DNA of 64,000 nucleotides from Rhodospirillales bacterium CG15_BIG_FIL_POST_REV_8_21_14_020_66_15 (GTDB taxonomy: Bacteria > Pseudomonadota > Alphaproteobacteria > Rhodospirillales > Casp-alpha2): assembly GCA_002781745.1 (NCBI GenBank), contig PFFW01000042.1:1-64000 (forward strand), written 5' to 3'. Of this stretch, positions 46,991 through 54,914 are shown piece by piece. The first letter of the stretch is position 1. Each line of letters begins with the position of its first letter. The notes beneath the pieces were generated by a model, which saw nothing but the letters and a program-made list of their open reading frames with translations, did not search any database and was not told the DNA's origin. Both the position numbers and the translations under genes were made by a program.

Positions 46991-47605
46991 TCAATCGGGC
47001 TCCAGCCAATCCGTGTCGGCCCGGGCACCGGTCAGTTCCGCCTCCAGCCCCTCGGGCGCGAAGGCGTCGACGGGCGGTGCGATGCGGTCCAGCAGTTCGT
47101 GCGAGATGAACGGCTTGATCTTCTCGGGAATTTCGTCGAACCGCAATTTCTGGTGCAGGATCTCAGCGGTGAAGAAATCGACCAGAATCTCGCGCATGTC
47201 GCCGATGGTCAGTTCATGGGATTCCCGCCAAAGCGTGCGGTGCAGGCCGTAGGCGTTGCGGATCGTCTCGATGAACTTGGAACGCGGGCAGGGTTTCTTG
47301 ACGCTGTAGTGGGCCGCTTTCTGGCGCCGGGAAAAATGCAGGAACTGATCCGACTCCGAGATGACGATGCGTACGGTCTGCGGATAGTTCTCGGCCAGGT
47401 GGCCTAGCATGGAGTTGACATTCACGCCCGGCGCGTCGGCATCGATCACGGCGACGTCGAACTCGTCGTCGCGCAGCCAGGCCATGCCCTTCTCCGTACC
47501 GTCGGCGAAGGCCATTTCCCACTCACCCTCCTGGGACTTCAGGCTGGCGCGCAGCGTGCCCAGAACCCGAAGGTCGCCGCCGATGAACACGACTCTCGGG
47601 ATCAT
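46991..47605 (-). CDS. Response-regulator-like protein with degenerate receiver
   Basis: A 204-residue protein. The first 120 residues have a receiver fold: PRVVFIGGDLRVLGTL begins it and FDVAVIDADAPGVNV carries the candidate phospho-Asp at 55; SVKKPC has the conserved Lys. The usual acidic pair at the end of strand 1 is replaced by Gly-Gly-Asp, leaving one acidic residue, so metal binding and phosphorylation may be impaired. The rest (ESHELTIGDMREILVDFF) is a small helical domain. No DNA-binding motif. ATG 47605 with GGGAG. Lies between the kinase-like and CoA-transferase genes. Confidence 0.75.
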   Translation of the reverse strand: MIPRVVFIGGDLRVLGTLRASLKSQEGEWEMAFADGTEKGMAWLRDDEFDVAVIDADAPGVNVNSMLGHLAENYPQTVRIVISESDQFLHFSRRQKAAHYSVKKPCPRSKFIETIRNAYGLHRTLWRESHELTIGDMREILVDFFTAEILHQKLRFDEIPEKIKPFISHELLDRIAPPVDAFAPEGLEAELTGARADTDWLEPD

Positions 47606-47696
47606 TGATCCCAACTCCCTGATAATCACCGTTCGGCAGAGCATAAGGGCAGTCGGCGCAGGATCAAATGCTCCTGCGCGCCCCCGACCGCCGGGG

Positions 47697-48908
47697 TCAC
47701 ACGGCCCTGCCCGCCTTCAGCGCCGAGATCTCGTCCGCCGAATAGCCCAGTTCGGCCAGCAGATCGTCCGTGTCCTGGCCCAGCAGCGGCGGCGGGCGAT
47801 GGGTCTTGAGCGGCTCGCGGTTCATCTTGATCCCCGGCCGCGTGACCGGCACGTCCTTGCCCACGCCGGGCACGTTCTCGAAGGTCGCGATCATGCCGCG
47901 CGTGGCGATCTGTGGATGGGCGATGGCCTCGGGCACGGTCAGCACCCGGCCCGCCGGAACGCCGGCGTCGTTCAACGCCTTGCGCCAGTGCTGTGCCGTG
48001 TTGCCGGCCATGGCCATTTCCAGTTCGGCGGTCAGCGCCGCCCGGTTGTCGAGCCGCGCCTGGCGTTCGGCAAAGCGCGGATCGGTCTTCAGGTCGGGCC
48101 GCCCGATCACGCCGCACACGGCCTCGAACTGTTCCTGCTTGTTGGCGGCGATGTTGATGAGGCCGTCGCCGGTCCTGAAGGTTCCCGACGGGCTGGCCGA
48201 GAAGTTGTCGTTGCCCATGGGCTCCGGCACCTTGCCCATCTGCAGGTAGTTGGAGACGACCCAGCCCATGGTCGACATCACGGCCTCGAGCATGGAGACG
48301 TCGATGAAACAGCCGCGCCCACCCCCGGTTCCGTCCTCGGCCCGGTTGGCGAGAGCCGAGGCGACGGCGAAGGCGGCCGTCATGCCGCCGATGGTGTCGG
48401 CCATCGGATAGCCGACGCGCAGGGGGGCGGAGTCCTTGTCGCCGGTGATGCTCATGGTGCCCGACATGCCCTGGATGATCTGGTCGTAGGCCGGCAGGTC
48501 GCGATAGGGCCCGTCCTGGCCGAAGCCGGAGATGGCGCAGTAGATCAGGTTGGGATGGTCTTTCTTCAGGGCCTCGTAGCCGACGCCCAGGCGGTCCATG
48601 ACGCCCGGGCGGAAGTTCTCGACCAGGACATCGGCGGTGGCGACCAGCTTGTGGAAGACCTCCTTCCCTTTCTCCGATTTCATATTCACGGTGATGGAGC
48701 GCTTTCCCGTGTTCTGCGCGAGGAACGAGATGCCCATGCCCTTCTTGTTGAGGTCCGGGTCGGCGCCGAGCTGGCGGGCCAGGTCGCCCGAACCCGGGAC
48801 CTCGACCTTGATGACGTCGGCGCCCATGTGGGCGAGCTGGTGGCAGCAGAAGGGCCCGGCCAGGACGTTCGTCAGGTCGAGAATGCGGATGCCGGCAAGG
48901 GGGGTCAC
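47697..48908 (-). CDS. Family III CoA-transferase (CaiB/BaiF)
   Basis: A 403-residue family III CoA-transferase. LAGIRILDLTNVLAGPFCCHQLAHMGADVIKVE is the N-terminal signature, then NMKSEKGKEVFHKL, ENFRPGVMDRLG and PAYDQIIQGMSGTMSITG, where the Asp of AYD is the catalytic residue that forms the acyl-CoA mixed anhydride. Substrate likely a carboxylic acid; formyl-CoA:oxalate, carnitine or 2-methylmalate types are all possible. The track start 48986 is upstream; GTG 48908 follows GGAG. No acyl-CoA partner is directly attached. Confidence 0.9.
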   Translation of the reverse strand: MTPLAGIRILDLTNVLAGPFCCHQLAHMGADVIKVEVPGSGDLARQLGADPDLNKKGMGISFLAQNTGKRSITVNMKSEKGKEVFHKLVATADVLVENFRPGVMDRLGVGYEALKKDHPNLIYCAISGFGQDGPYRDLPAYDQIIQGMSGTMSITGDKDSAPLRVGYPMADTIGGMTAAFAVASALANRAEDGTGGGRGCFIDVSMLEAVMSTMGWVVSNYLQMGKVPEPMGNDNFSASPSGTFRTGDGLINIAANKQEQFEAVCGVIGRPDLKTDPRFAERQARLDNRAALTAELEMAMAGNTAQHWRKALNDAGVPAGRVLTVPEAIAHPQIATRGMIATFENVPGVGKDVPVTRPGIKMNREPLKTHRPPPLLGQDTDDLLAELGYSADEISALKAGRAV

Positions 48909-49081
48909 GGGGGGTCTCCTGGAGGGGGTTTTGTTCAGGTTATGGGTGAGCGTCGACCAGATTAGCGCGCCCGTGCGGCGCGGCAAACGTTCGTTCTTTC
49001 AGCCCTACTGTAGAAATTTTCCAATGCCGCCAAGGGGCGGGGTGAATGCGGCTTGCCTACACCGCGGAGGGAGGCCTATCC

Positions 49082-49095
49082 TTTTGTATACAAAA
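49082..49095. promoter_or_regulatory. TTTTGTATACAAAA palindrome, candidate operator
   Basis: A perfect 14-bp palindrome with the GTATAC core typical of GntR/FadR-family operators. It lies 40 bp upstream of ATG 49135, in the 226-bp gap before the glutaredoxin-DinB gene, where a repressor would block transcription. Its regulator is not identified. Confidence 0.6.
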
Positions 49096-49134
49096 TGGAC
49101 AGGGAAAACCGTTCCAATCAGAGAGGAAACCGCC

Positions 49135-49980
49135 ATGTCACAGGCCACCGAAACCGAACATCCGCCCGTCAAGGTCTATTGGCAGCCGGGCTGCTCGAGC
49201 TGCCTGAAAACCAAGGAGTTCCTGATGGAGCATGGGGTTCCCTTCGTCTCCGTCAACGTCATCGAGGACGAAGAGGGCTTCAAGGAACTGGAGGCGCTGG
49301 GTGTCCGCCTGGTGCCCATCGTCGCGCGCGGCAAGATGTGGGCCAACGGTGCCGTGTTCCGCGACGTGGCCAAGGTCGCCGGGTTCGACTACGACGGCCA
49401 CAAGATGCTCAGTCCCGAGGAGATGAAGGACAAGGTCCTGCAGAACCTGGACGCCGCCGGCCGCTATCTCAGGCAGATCCCAGAGAACAAGCTGGACAAC
49501 CTTTTGCCGGGCCGTCCCCGCTCCTACCGCCAATTGGTCTATCACGTCTTCAACATCGCCGACGTGTTCCTGAACCGGGTCGAGCACGATGCCCCCTATA
49601 CCTACGAGGCGCTCAAGTCCGTGCTGCCCGACACCATGAAGACCAAGCAGGACCTCTTGGACTACGGCGCCGCAACCCGCGAGCGCTTCTCCGCGTGGTG
49701 GGAGCGTGACGGCCGGACCACCGATTTCAAGCAGCCGGGCAAGGTCTATTACGGCGAGGTCACCCTCCACGAGGTGCTGGAGCGTACGGGCTGGCACACG
49801 GGCCAGCACACCCGCCAGATCATCCTGATGCTGCGCGAGAAGCTGGGCATCGAGCCCGACCGCCCCCTGACCGACGCCGACTTTGCCGGCCTGCCCATTC
49901 CCAAGAACGTATGGGACAACGAACGCTCGTTCGACGAGGCCGCGTTCACCGGCCCGGCGGAGACCCGCGCCGCCGAATGA
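49135..49980 (+). CDS. Glutaredoxin-DinB fusion protein
   Basis: A 281-residue two-domain protein. Residues 12-85 are a glutaredoxin/NrdH-like thioredoxin fold with the redox pair C20-S-S-C23 (WQPGCSSCLKTK) and the cis-Pro in RLVPIVARG. Residues about 115-260 are a DinB-like four-helix bundle with the conserved histidines YHVFNIADVF and GWHTGQHTRQIIL. Such DinB proteins include metal-dependent thiol transferases such as bacillithiol and mycothiol enzymes. The fusion suggests thiol exchange on a small molecule. Start ATG 49135; an operator-like palindrome lies upstream. RraA-like gene 34 bp downstream. Confidence 0.85.
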   Translation: MSQATETEHPPVKVYWQPGCSSCLKTKEFLMEHGVPFVSVNVIEDEEGFKELEALGVRLVPIVARGKMWANGAVFRDVAKVAGFDYDGHKMLSPEEMKDKVLQNLDAAGRYLRQIPENKLDNLLPGRPRSYRQLVYHVFNIADVFLNRVEHDAPYTYEALKSVLPDTMKTKQDLLDYGAATRERFSAWWERDGRTTDFKQPGKVYYGEVTLHEVLERTGWHTGQHTRQIILMLREKLGIEPDRPLTDADFAGLPIPKNVWDNERSFDEAAFTGPAETRAAE

Positions 49981-50014
49981 CGGCAGCCACTCCAAGAAGC
50001 GAAGGAACATCCAA

Positions 50015-50716
50015 GTGAGCGACTTCACGCCCGAGGACCTGGCGGTCCTGACCCAATGGGACACGCCGACCATCTGCAATGCGCTTGAGGAAATCGTGCC
50101 GGAACGGCGCGGCCACGGCTATACGACGGAACCGCTGGTTCCGCTTGACCCGGACCTGCCGCCGATCTGCGGCTATGCCCGCACGGCGACGATCCGCGCG
50201 GCCGAGCCACCCAACGAGACGGCGGCCGAAATGGCGGCCAAGCGCGAGGCCTATTACGAATACGTCGCGCAGGGCCCCAAGCCGACCGTGGTGGTGATCC
50301 AGGACATCGACCCCAGGCCCGGCTTCGGCGCCTTCTGGGGCGAGGTCCAGACCACGGTGCACAAGGGTCTGGGAGCGGTCGGCGGGGTGACCAACGGCTC
50401 GTTCCGCGACCTCAAGGACAGTGCGCGGGGATTCAACCTGTTGGGCGGCGAGGTCGGGCCGAGCCACGCCTGGGTCCACGTGGTCGATTTCGACTGCCAG
50501 GTGACGATCCACGGCATGACGGTGGTCACCAACAACGTGGTCCATGCCGACCACCATGGCGCGGTGATGGTCCCCGACGCGGCGGTGAAGCAGATTCCCG
50601 AGGTCGTGGCCCGCATCCAGCGCCGCGAGGGCGTGATCCTGGCCGCCGCCAAGGCGCCGGGTTTCGACATCGGGAAGCTGAAGGCCGCCATGAAGGGAGC
50701 GAGGGAAATCCACTAG
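50015..50716 (+). CDS. RraA-like / aldolase-family protein
   Basis: A 233-residue member of the RraA/HMG-aldolase-like superfamily. The GxGGVTNGSFRDLKD block has the nearly invariant Gly...Arg-Asp motif used for metal-dependent catalysis or RNase E binding. VDFDCQVTIHGMTV and HADHHGAVMVP are typical later segments. Most non-enterobacterial members act as aldolases on 4-hydroxy-2-oxo acids or as uncharacterised catabolic enzymes. GTG 50015 is preferred over the track's 49883; AAGGA is 8 bp away. It shares a transcription unit with the Grx-DinB gene and ends at a strong terminator. Confidence 0.83.
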   Translation: MSDFTPEDLAVLTQWDTPTICNALEEIVPERRGHGYTTEPLVPLDPDLPPICGYARTATIRAAEPPNETAAEMAAKREAYYEYVAQGPKPTVVVIQDIDPRPGFGAFWGEVQTTVHKGLGAVGGVTNGSFRDLKDSARGFNLLGGEVGPSHAWVHVVDFDCQVTIHGMTVVTNNVVHADHHGAVMVPDAAVKQIPEVVARIQRREGVILAAAKAPGFDIGKLKAAMKGAREIH

Positions 50717-50736
50717 GCGTGGGCCTGCCGGGATCG

Positions 50737-50766
50737 GCGCGGGCCGGACGACCGGCCCGCGCTTTT
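50737..50766 (+). terminator. Rho-independent terminator after the RraA-like gene
   Basis: GCGCGGGCCGG and CCGGCCCGCGC form a perfect 11-bp stem around ACGA, followed by TTTT. It ends the Grx-DinB - RraA unit, 20 bp past the stop. On the other strand no T tract follows, so it is mainly one-way. Confidence 0.88.
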
Positions 50767-50778
50767 CCCTGCTCGGCG

Positions 50779-51474
50779 TTACTTCTCACACCTGTTCTGA
50801 ATGAAGGGACTGATTTCCGCCGGCCCCGCGAACACCACGGAAACCCTGTCGCCCCGCATCCCCGCGGGAATGATCACCGGCTTCCCCGGATAAGGTCCGT
50901 TCTCGGACGTGTCGGACTTAAGGCGAACGTTGAATTCCCAGAACTGATGCGTTTCGCCCGCCGCGGTGGTGATCTCGAAGGTATCCTCGCAGTGGGCAAT
51001 CGACGTTACCTGATTGTTTTCGCCGAGACCTTTGAGATTCAGCGGTTTCTGCTCTCTCATGCCGAGCGTTGCCGACGGTTTACCGTCCTGCGCGGTCGCC
51101 GCCTTGAGAAAGGCGATCAGGTCTTTCCTTTCCGAACCATCCTCGATCCCCGGAAACACCATCCGGTTCCCCGGCACCATTTGTTGCGGGTTCTCCAGCC
51201 AGCGGTCCAAGGCCTCTTCGTTCCAACGGATTCCGGACGATTTCAAGGCGCCGGAATAACGCCCGAAGCCGTCCGCAGTCCCGGCTTTTCGGTTCCATAA
51301 GCCGAAAAGGCTGGGCCCCGTTCGGTGCGCATCCTTTTCTAGCGAATGGCACGCCACGCATTTTCGATAGGCTTGCCGCCCATTTTCCAGGTTGGGGCCG
51401 GCAAGCGCATGTTGAGCCGATGCGGCAAGCAACATTGCGAGCAGGCCCGAGCAAAGTGCCCTTTGCAGTCTCAT
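50779..51474 (-). CDS. Exported c-type cytochrome
   Basis: A 231-residue periplasmic cytochrome c. The N-terminal signal is cut near LAG|PNLEN; the heme-binding site CVACH is at about residue 39-43 and the sixth ligand Met is probably in QMVPGNRMVFPG. That first half matches class I cytochromes of the c2/c550 type (SLFGLWNRKAGTADGF). The last about 100 residues are an extra beta-rich domain with a single Cys pair (HCEDTF, NRCEK), not typical of the small cytochromes. ATG 51474 has GGGAG upstream; the track start 51612 is too long. It converges on the terminator at 50737. Confidence 0.9.
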   Translation of the reverse strand: MRLQRALCSGLLAMLLAASAQHALAGPNLENGRQAYRKCVACHSLEKDAHRTGPSLFGLWNRKAGTADGFGRYSGALKSSGIRWNEEALDRWLENPQQMVPGNRMVFPGIEDGSERKDLIAFLKAATAQDGKPSATLGMREQKPLNLKGLGENNQVTSIAHCEDTFEITTAAGETHQFWEFNVRLKSDTSENGPYPGKPVIIPAGMRGDRVSVVFAGPAEISPFIQNRCEK

Positions 51475-51566
51475 GATAATTCTCCCATAACGCTCGTATT
51501 GTCCCCGACGCGGAGGGCGCCGGATCCCTGTTTCAGGGACTTCCCGACCTGCGGGAAATCCCACGC

Positions 51567-51914
51567 TCAGGACGGACGAGACGTTCTTGGTGGGAATGGT
51601 TCGGGTTCGCACGGCGTGCCGGCGCAGCCCCGCAGGCGGGACTCCGGCCAGATCAGGTCATTGATTTCGTGCGGAGAGAGCGTGCCGGGCACGACCACCG
51701 CAACCGTCGAACAGACGACTGAGCATTGCCACTTTTGAGAGGGCGCCATGCCGCCGCAGCAGTCGCATTCACCACAGGCGATCGTCACGGTCGTACCCGT
51801 CGCTGAAGTCTGAAAATCCAGACCATTGACGTGCCAACCGGCGACGGGAAAGCCCAATGCCGCGATCAACAGTGCGGCATTGACGGCATTCCTGGCATTT
51901 CGCAACCAAGGCAT
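51567..51914 (-). CDS. Cys-rich exported small protein (DUF2946-like)
   Basis: A 115-residue protein with an N-terminal signal/anchor (NAVNAALLIAALGFPVAGW). The remainder is short and Cys-rich: IACGECDCCGGM, WQCSVVCS and LRGCAGTPCEPEP, with Trp and Pro between. Cys patterns recall DUF2946 proteins linked to copper or heavy metal handling, though the match is weak. No gene for a metal pump is adjacent. It lies 92 bp upstream of the cytochrome c gene on the same strand. Confidence 0.55.
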   Translation of the reverse strand: MPWLRNARNAVNAALLIAALGFPVAGWHVNGLDFQTSATGTTVTIACGECDCCGGMAPSQKWQCSVVCSTVAVVVPGTLSPHEINDLIWPESRLRGCAGTPCEPEPFPPRTSRPS

Positions 51915-51992
51915 GGGAACAACCTTACGGCTTCCGGGCGGTCAGCATCAAAAGAAACATTCGCGTTCGGCCGACCGGACGCCGGGTTCATG

Positions 51993-53135
51993 TCACAAGA
52001 GGATTTCCGTTCGCGAAATCGAATATCGCTCGAACAAGGCCCGGTCGGGATTGAAGCCCAATCCCGGCCGGTCGGCCGGGAGCGTCATGACCGGATCGAC
52101 CGGGTCGATCAGGTCGTGAGGGTTCCGTTCATATTCGATGAAGGCGGTTTCCAGCCATTCCGTCTGCGGCTGCGCGGCAATGATATGCGCCGTCGCCACG
52201 TAGCCGGGACCCCAGTAGAAACTGTGCGGCACGACGCGGAGGCCCGCATCTCGACCCAAGGGAAACACGTCTTTCACCGTCGACACGCCGCCCATCTTGG
52301 CGACGCTGGGCTGCGCCACGTCGAAGGCGCCGGATCGGAAGGCGCGCGTGAACTCGGTCAGCGAGCCCACGTTCTCGCCGCCCGAGACCGGGGTCCCCTC
52401 GCGCCGCACGCGGGCCAGGCCGTCGAAATCCTCGGGCGGCCAGATGGGTTCCTCCAGCCACAGGAACCCGCCCTTCACGTGCTCGCGTGCCTTCAACTCA
52501 CGGGCGACGGCGCAGGCCTCCTCGACCGACCAGGGGCAATTGACGTCGAGCGTGATGGCGACGCCCTCGGGCGCGGCCTCGCGCGCCGCCATGAAGGCGG
52601 GCATGTCCCGTTCGTGCAGCTTCACCATGGGGAACCCCAGGCCGGCGGCGCGCTCCGTGTTGCGGGCGATGGCATCCTCATCGCCGCCGTAGCGCATCAG
52701 GCTTGCGTAGCGGGTGATCGTGACGTCCCCCGCCGGCCCGCCGAGAAGCCGGTACAGCGGCCTGCCCGCCCGCTGGGCTCTGATATCCCACAGGGCGGTG
52801 TCGAGCGCCGAAAGGGCGTACATGCAGGGGCCGTGGCGGCCGAACCCGAAGAACGACTTGTGGGCGTCGTCCATCAGGCTCTCCAAATCCGTCTCGTCGC
52901 GGCCGATGAACCAGGGCGCGATCAGGTCCCTGAGCATGGCTTCGGTCCCCGGATTGCCGAAATGGCCGAAGCCCTCGCCCCAACCTTCCATGCCGTCCGC
53001 CGTCTCGATACGGACCATCAGGGATTCGTTGACCAGCCAGGGACTGGTGTTCAGCCCCGGACGCATTCCCTGGCGCGGGCCGTAGGTCTCGAACGGCACG
53101 CCGACGCGCAGGATTTCGATCGCCTTGACGGTCAT
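51993..53135 (-). CDS. Mandelate racemase / muconate lactonizing enzyme family protein
   Basis: A 380-residue enolase-superfamily enzyme. Metal ligands: Asp in TLDVNCPW (about 189), Glu in WLEEPIWPP and Glu in SGGENVGS. The base Lys is in the VKLHERD (KxH) motif at about 164, and the His in VVPHSFYWG fills the second-base position. Such enzymes abstract the alpha-proton of a carboxylate; most are dehydratases or racemases of sugar acids or cyclic acids. Substrate unknown; its operon encodes a carboxylate importer and two acyl-CoA dehydrogenases. ATG 53135, 9 bp after the DUF2238 stop. Confidence 0.87.
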   Translation of the reverse strand: MTVKAIEILRVGVPFETYGPRQGMRPGLNTSPWLVNESLMVRIETADGMEGWGEGFGHFGNPGTEAMLRDLIAPWFIGRDETDLESLMDDAHKSFFGFGRHGPCMYALSALDTALWDIRAQRAGRPLYRLLGGPAGDVTITRYASLMRYGGDEDAIARNTERAAGLGFPMVKLHERDMPAFMAAREAAPEGVAITLDVNCPWSVEEACAVARELKAREHVKGGFLWLEEPIWPPEDFDGLARVRREGTPVSGGENVGSLTEFTRAFRSGAFDVAQPSVAKMGGVSTVKDVFPLGRDAGLRVVPHSFYWGPGYVATAHIIAAQPQTEWLETAFIEYERNPHDLIDPVDPVMTLPADRPGLGFNPDRALFERYSISRTEILL

Positions 53136-53144
53136 GGAATCCTT

Positions 53145-53768
53145 CTAGGCGATTCCATTCAGGTCCGCCAGTTCCCGATCATGGCGGCGCGCCAGCAGGG
53201 CCAAGGCCAGGACCGCCCCCATCAGCGCCATGAACATGTCCCACTGCGTGTCCCAGGGATCGCCCTGCGTTCCCAGGAAATCGTCCGCCCCCTGCCCCAA
53301 GATCATCGCCGCCGCCCATTCGATCAGTTCATAGAACGCGCTGAAGGCAAGGCAGATGCAGACGACAATGAAGATCAACATGCGGCCCCGCGCAAGGACG
53401 CCTATGCGCAGCAGGATCTCCCGCGCCAGAATCGCCGGGACGAAGCCCTGGAAGAAATGGCCGATGCGGTCGTAGGGATTGCGCGCCAGGTCGAACAGCT
53501 CCTGCAGCCAGAACCCCGGCGGCACCTGGGCATAGGTGTAATGCCCGCCCAGGATCAGCACCAGGCCGTGGATGAAGGCCAGGCGATAAAGCAGCGGCGT
53601 CAGGGGAAAACCACGGTGCGTTGCCGCCATCAGCGGCAGGGCGATCATCACCGGCAGGACTTCCATGAACCAGGTCAGGCGGTCCGCCGGCCCGACGGCC
53701 GAGACGCCCAGGGCGGCCAGCCACAGCAGGCCGAGGACGGCGGGCTCGCGGGGCGCGCGCGCGCTCAT
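53145..53768 (-). CDS. DUF2238 (YjdF-like) integral membrane protein
   Basis: A 207-residue membrane protein with about six hydrophobic segments. Family signatures: RLAFIHGLVLILGGHYTYAQVP, NPYDRIGHFFQGFVPAI, and CLAFSAFYELIEWAAA. The conserved HY, D-R-x-x-H and E residues in membrane helices suggest an enzyme or metal-binding role, but the function is unknown. The start ATG 53768 overlaps the stop of the upstream acyl-CoA dehydrogenase by 4 bp, so it is translationally coupled within the TRAP/ACAD operon. It is an unusual partner for those genes. Confidence 0.88.
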   Translation of the reverse strand: MSARAPREPAVLGLLWLAALGVSAVGPADRLTWFMEVLPVMIALPLMAATHRGFPLTPLLYRLAFIHGLVLILGGHYTYAQVPPGFWLQELFDLARNPYDRIGHFFQGFVPAILAREILLRIGVLARGRMLIFIVVCICLAFSAFYELIEWAAAMILGQGADDFLGTQGDPWDTQWDMFMALMGAVLALALLARRHDRELADLNGIA

Positions 53769-54898
53769 GCCATGTCCGTCAGCCGTTCCAGGTGATACGA
53801 CCGGTCGCCGAAGCTGTGGTCGATCATGGTCAGGCGCTTGAAGTAGTGGCCCACGGGCATCTCGTCGGTCACGCCCATGCCGCCGTGAAGCTGCACCGCT
53901 TCCTGGCCGATCAGACGCCCGGCCTGCCCGGCCTTGGCCTTGGCCTGGGAGGCCGCGCGCCGGGCCGTCGCCGGGTCGCCGCCGTCCTGGCGCACGGCGG
54001 CCATGTAGGCGAGCGAGCGTGTCAGCTCCGTCTCCACATACATCTCCGCCGCCCGGTGCTGCAGGGCCTGGAAATCGCCCAAGGGCCGGCCGAACTGCCT
54101 GCGCTGCTTCAGGTAGTCCACAGTGCCGCGCGTCAGGGCCGCCATAATGCCTGCCGCCTCGGCCGCCGCCAGCGCCGCCGCGCGGTCGACCGCCCGTTCC
54201 GCAAGGTCCAGGCCGCCGTCCACCTCGCCCAACACGGCGTCCTTGCCGACGCGCACGCCGTCCAGCGTCACGTCGCCGGCGCGCAGGCCGTCGACGGTGG
54301 GATAGTCCGTCACCGTCACGCCGGGGGCGCCGGCGTCGACCAGGAACACGGTGATGCCGCCGGCGTCCCTTTCCGCCCCAGACGTGCGGGCCGTAACGGC
54401 GATCCTGTCCGCCGTCCCGGCATGCAGGGCCACCGTCTTCACCCCATCCAGGACGAAGCCGCCGCCGTCGGCCCTGGCGGTGGTCCGGACGTCGTTCAGG
54501 TCGTGGCGCGACTGGGCCTCGGAATAGGCGAAGGACAGCAGAAGGTCGCCCGCCGCGAGGCCCGGCAGCAGGTCCGCGCGGACCTCCGTCGACGCCCCTT
54601 CGCTGATCAGCGTCCCGCCCAGGACCACCGTGGACAGGAACGGCTCGACCGCCAGCCCGCCGCCCATGGCCTCCAGGAGGATCGCCGTCTCCACCGCGCC
54701 GCCGCCGACGCCGCCCAGGTCCTCGGGAATGCCCAGCGCCAGCCAGCCCATGTCGGCGAACCGCGCCCAGGTGTCGCGGCAGAAGCCGCCGGGCAGGGCC
54801 TGGTGCCTGCGGCGCGCCTCCAGGCCGTAGTCGTCGCGGAAGAAGCGTTCCGCCATGTCGCGGATCAGGATCTGTTCGTCGGAGAACGTGAAATTCAT
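53765..54898 (-). CDS. Acyl-CoA dehydrogenase, small-subunit type
   Basis: A 377-residue acyl-CoA dehydrogenase-family protein. Features: FTFSDEQILIRDMAERFFRDDYG, PEDLGGVGGGAVETAILLEAMGGGLAVEPF, VLDGVKTVALHAGTADRIAVTARTSG and QLHGGMGVTDEMPVGHYFKRL. Compared with the large partner it is divergent in the substrate/FAD region, as in the small subunits of heteromeric dehydrogenases (for example PimD or the steroid FadE pairs). It is encoded directly after the large type, so they probably form an alpha2beta2 enzyme. ATG 54898; the track start 55120 is too long. Its stop overlaps DUF2238. Confidence 0.9.
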   Translation of the reverse strand: MNFTFSDEQILIRDMAERFFRDDYGLEARRRHQALPGGFCRDTWARFADMGWLALGIPEDLGGVGGGAVETAILLEAMGGGLAVEPFLSTVVLGGTLISEGASTEVRADLLPGLAAGDLLLSFAYSEAQSRHDLNDVRTTARADGGGFVLDGVKTVALHAGTADRIAVTARTSGAERDAGGITVFLVDAGAPGVTVTDYPTVDGLRAGDVTLDGVRVGKDAVLGEVDGGLDLAERAVDRAAALAAAEAAGIMAALTRGTVDYLKQRRQFGRPLGDFQALQHRAAEMYVETELTRSLAYMAAVRQDGGDPATARRAASQAKAKAGQAGRLIGQEAVQLHGGMGVTDEMPVGHYFKRLTMIDHSFGDRSYHLERLTDMA

Positions 54899-54914
54899 GA
54901 TGGAGTATGGTCCG

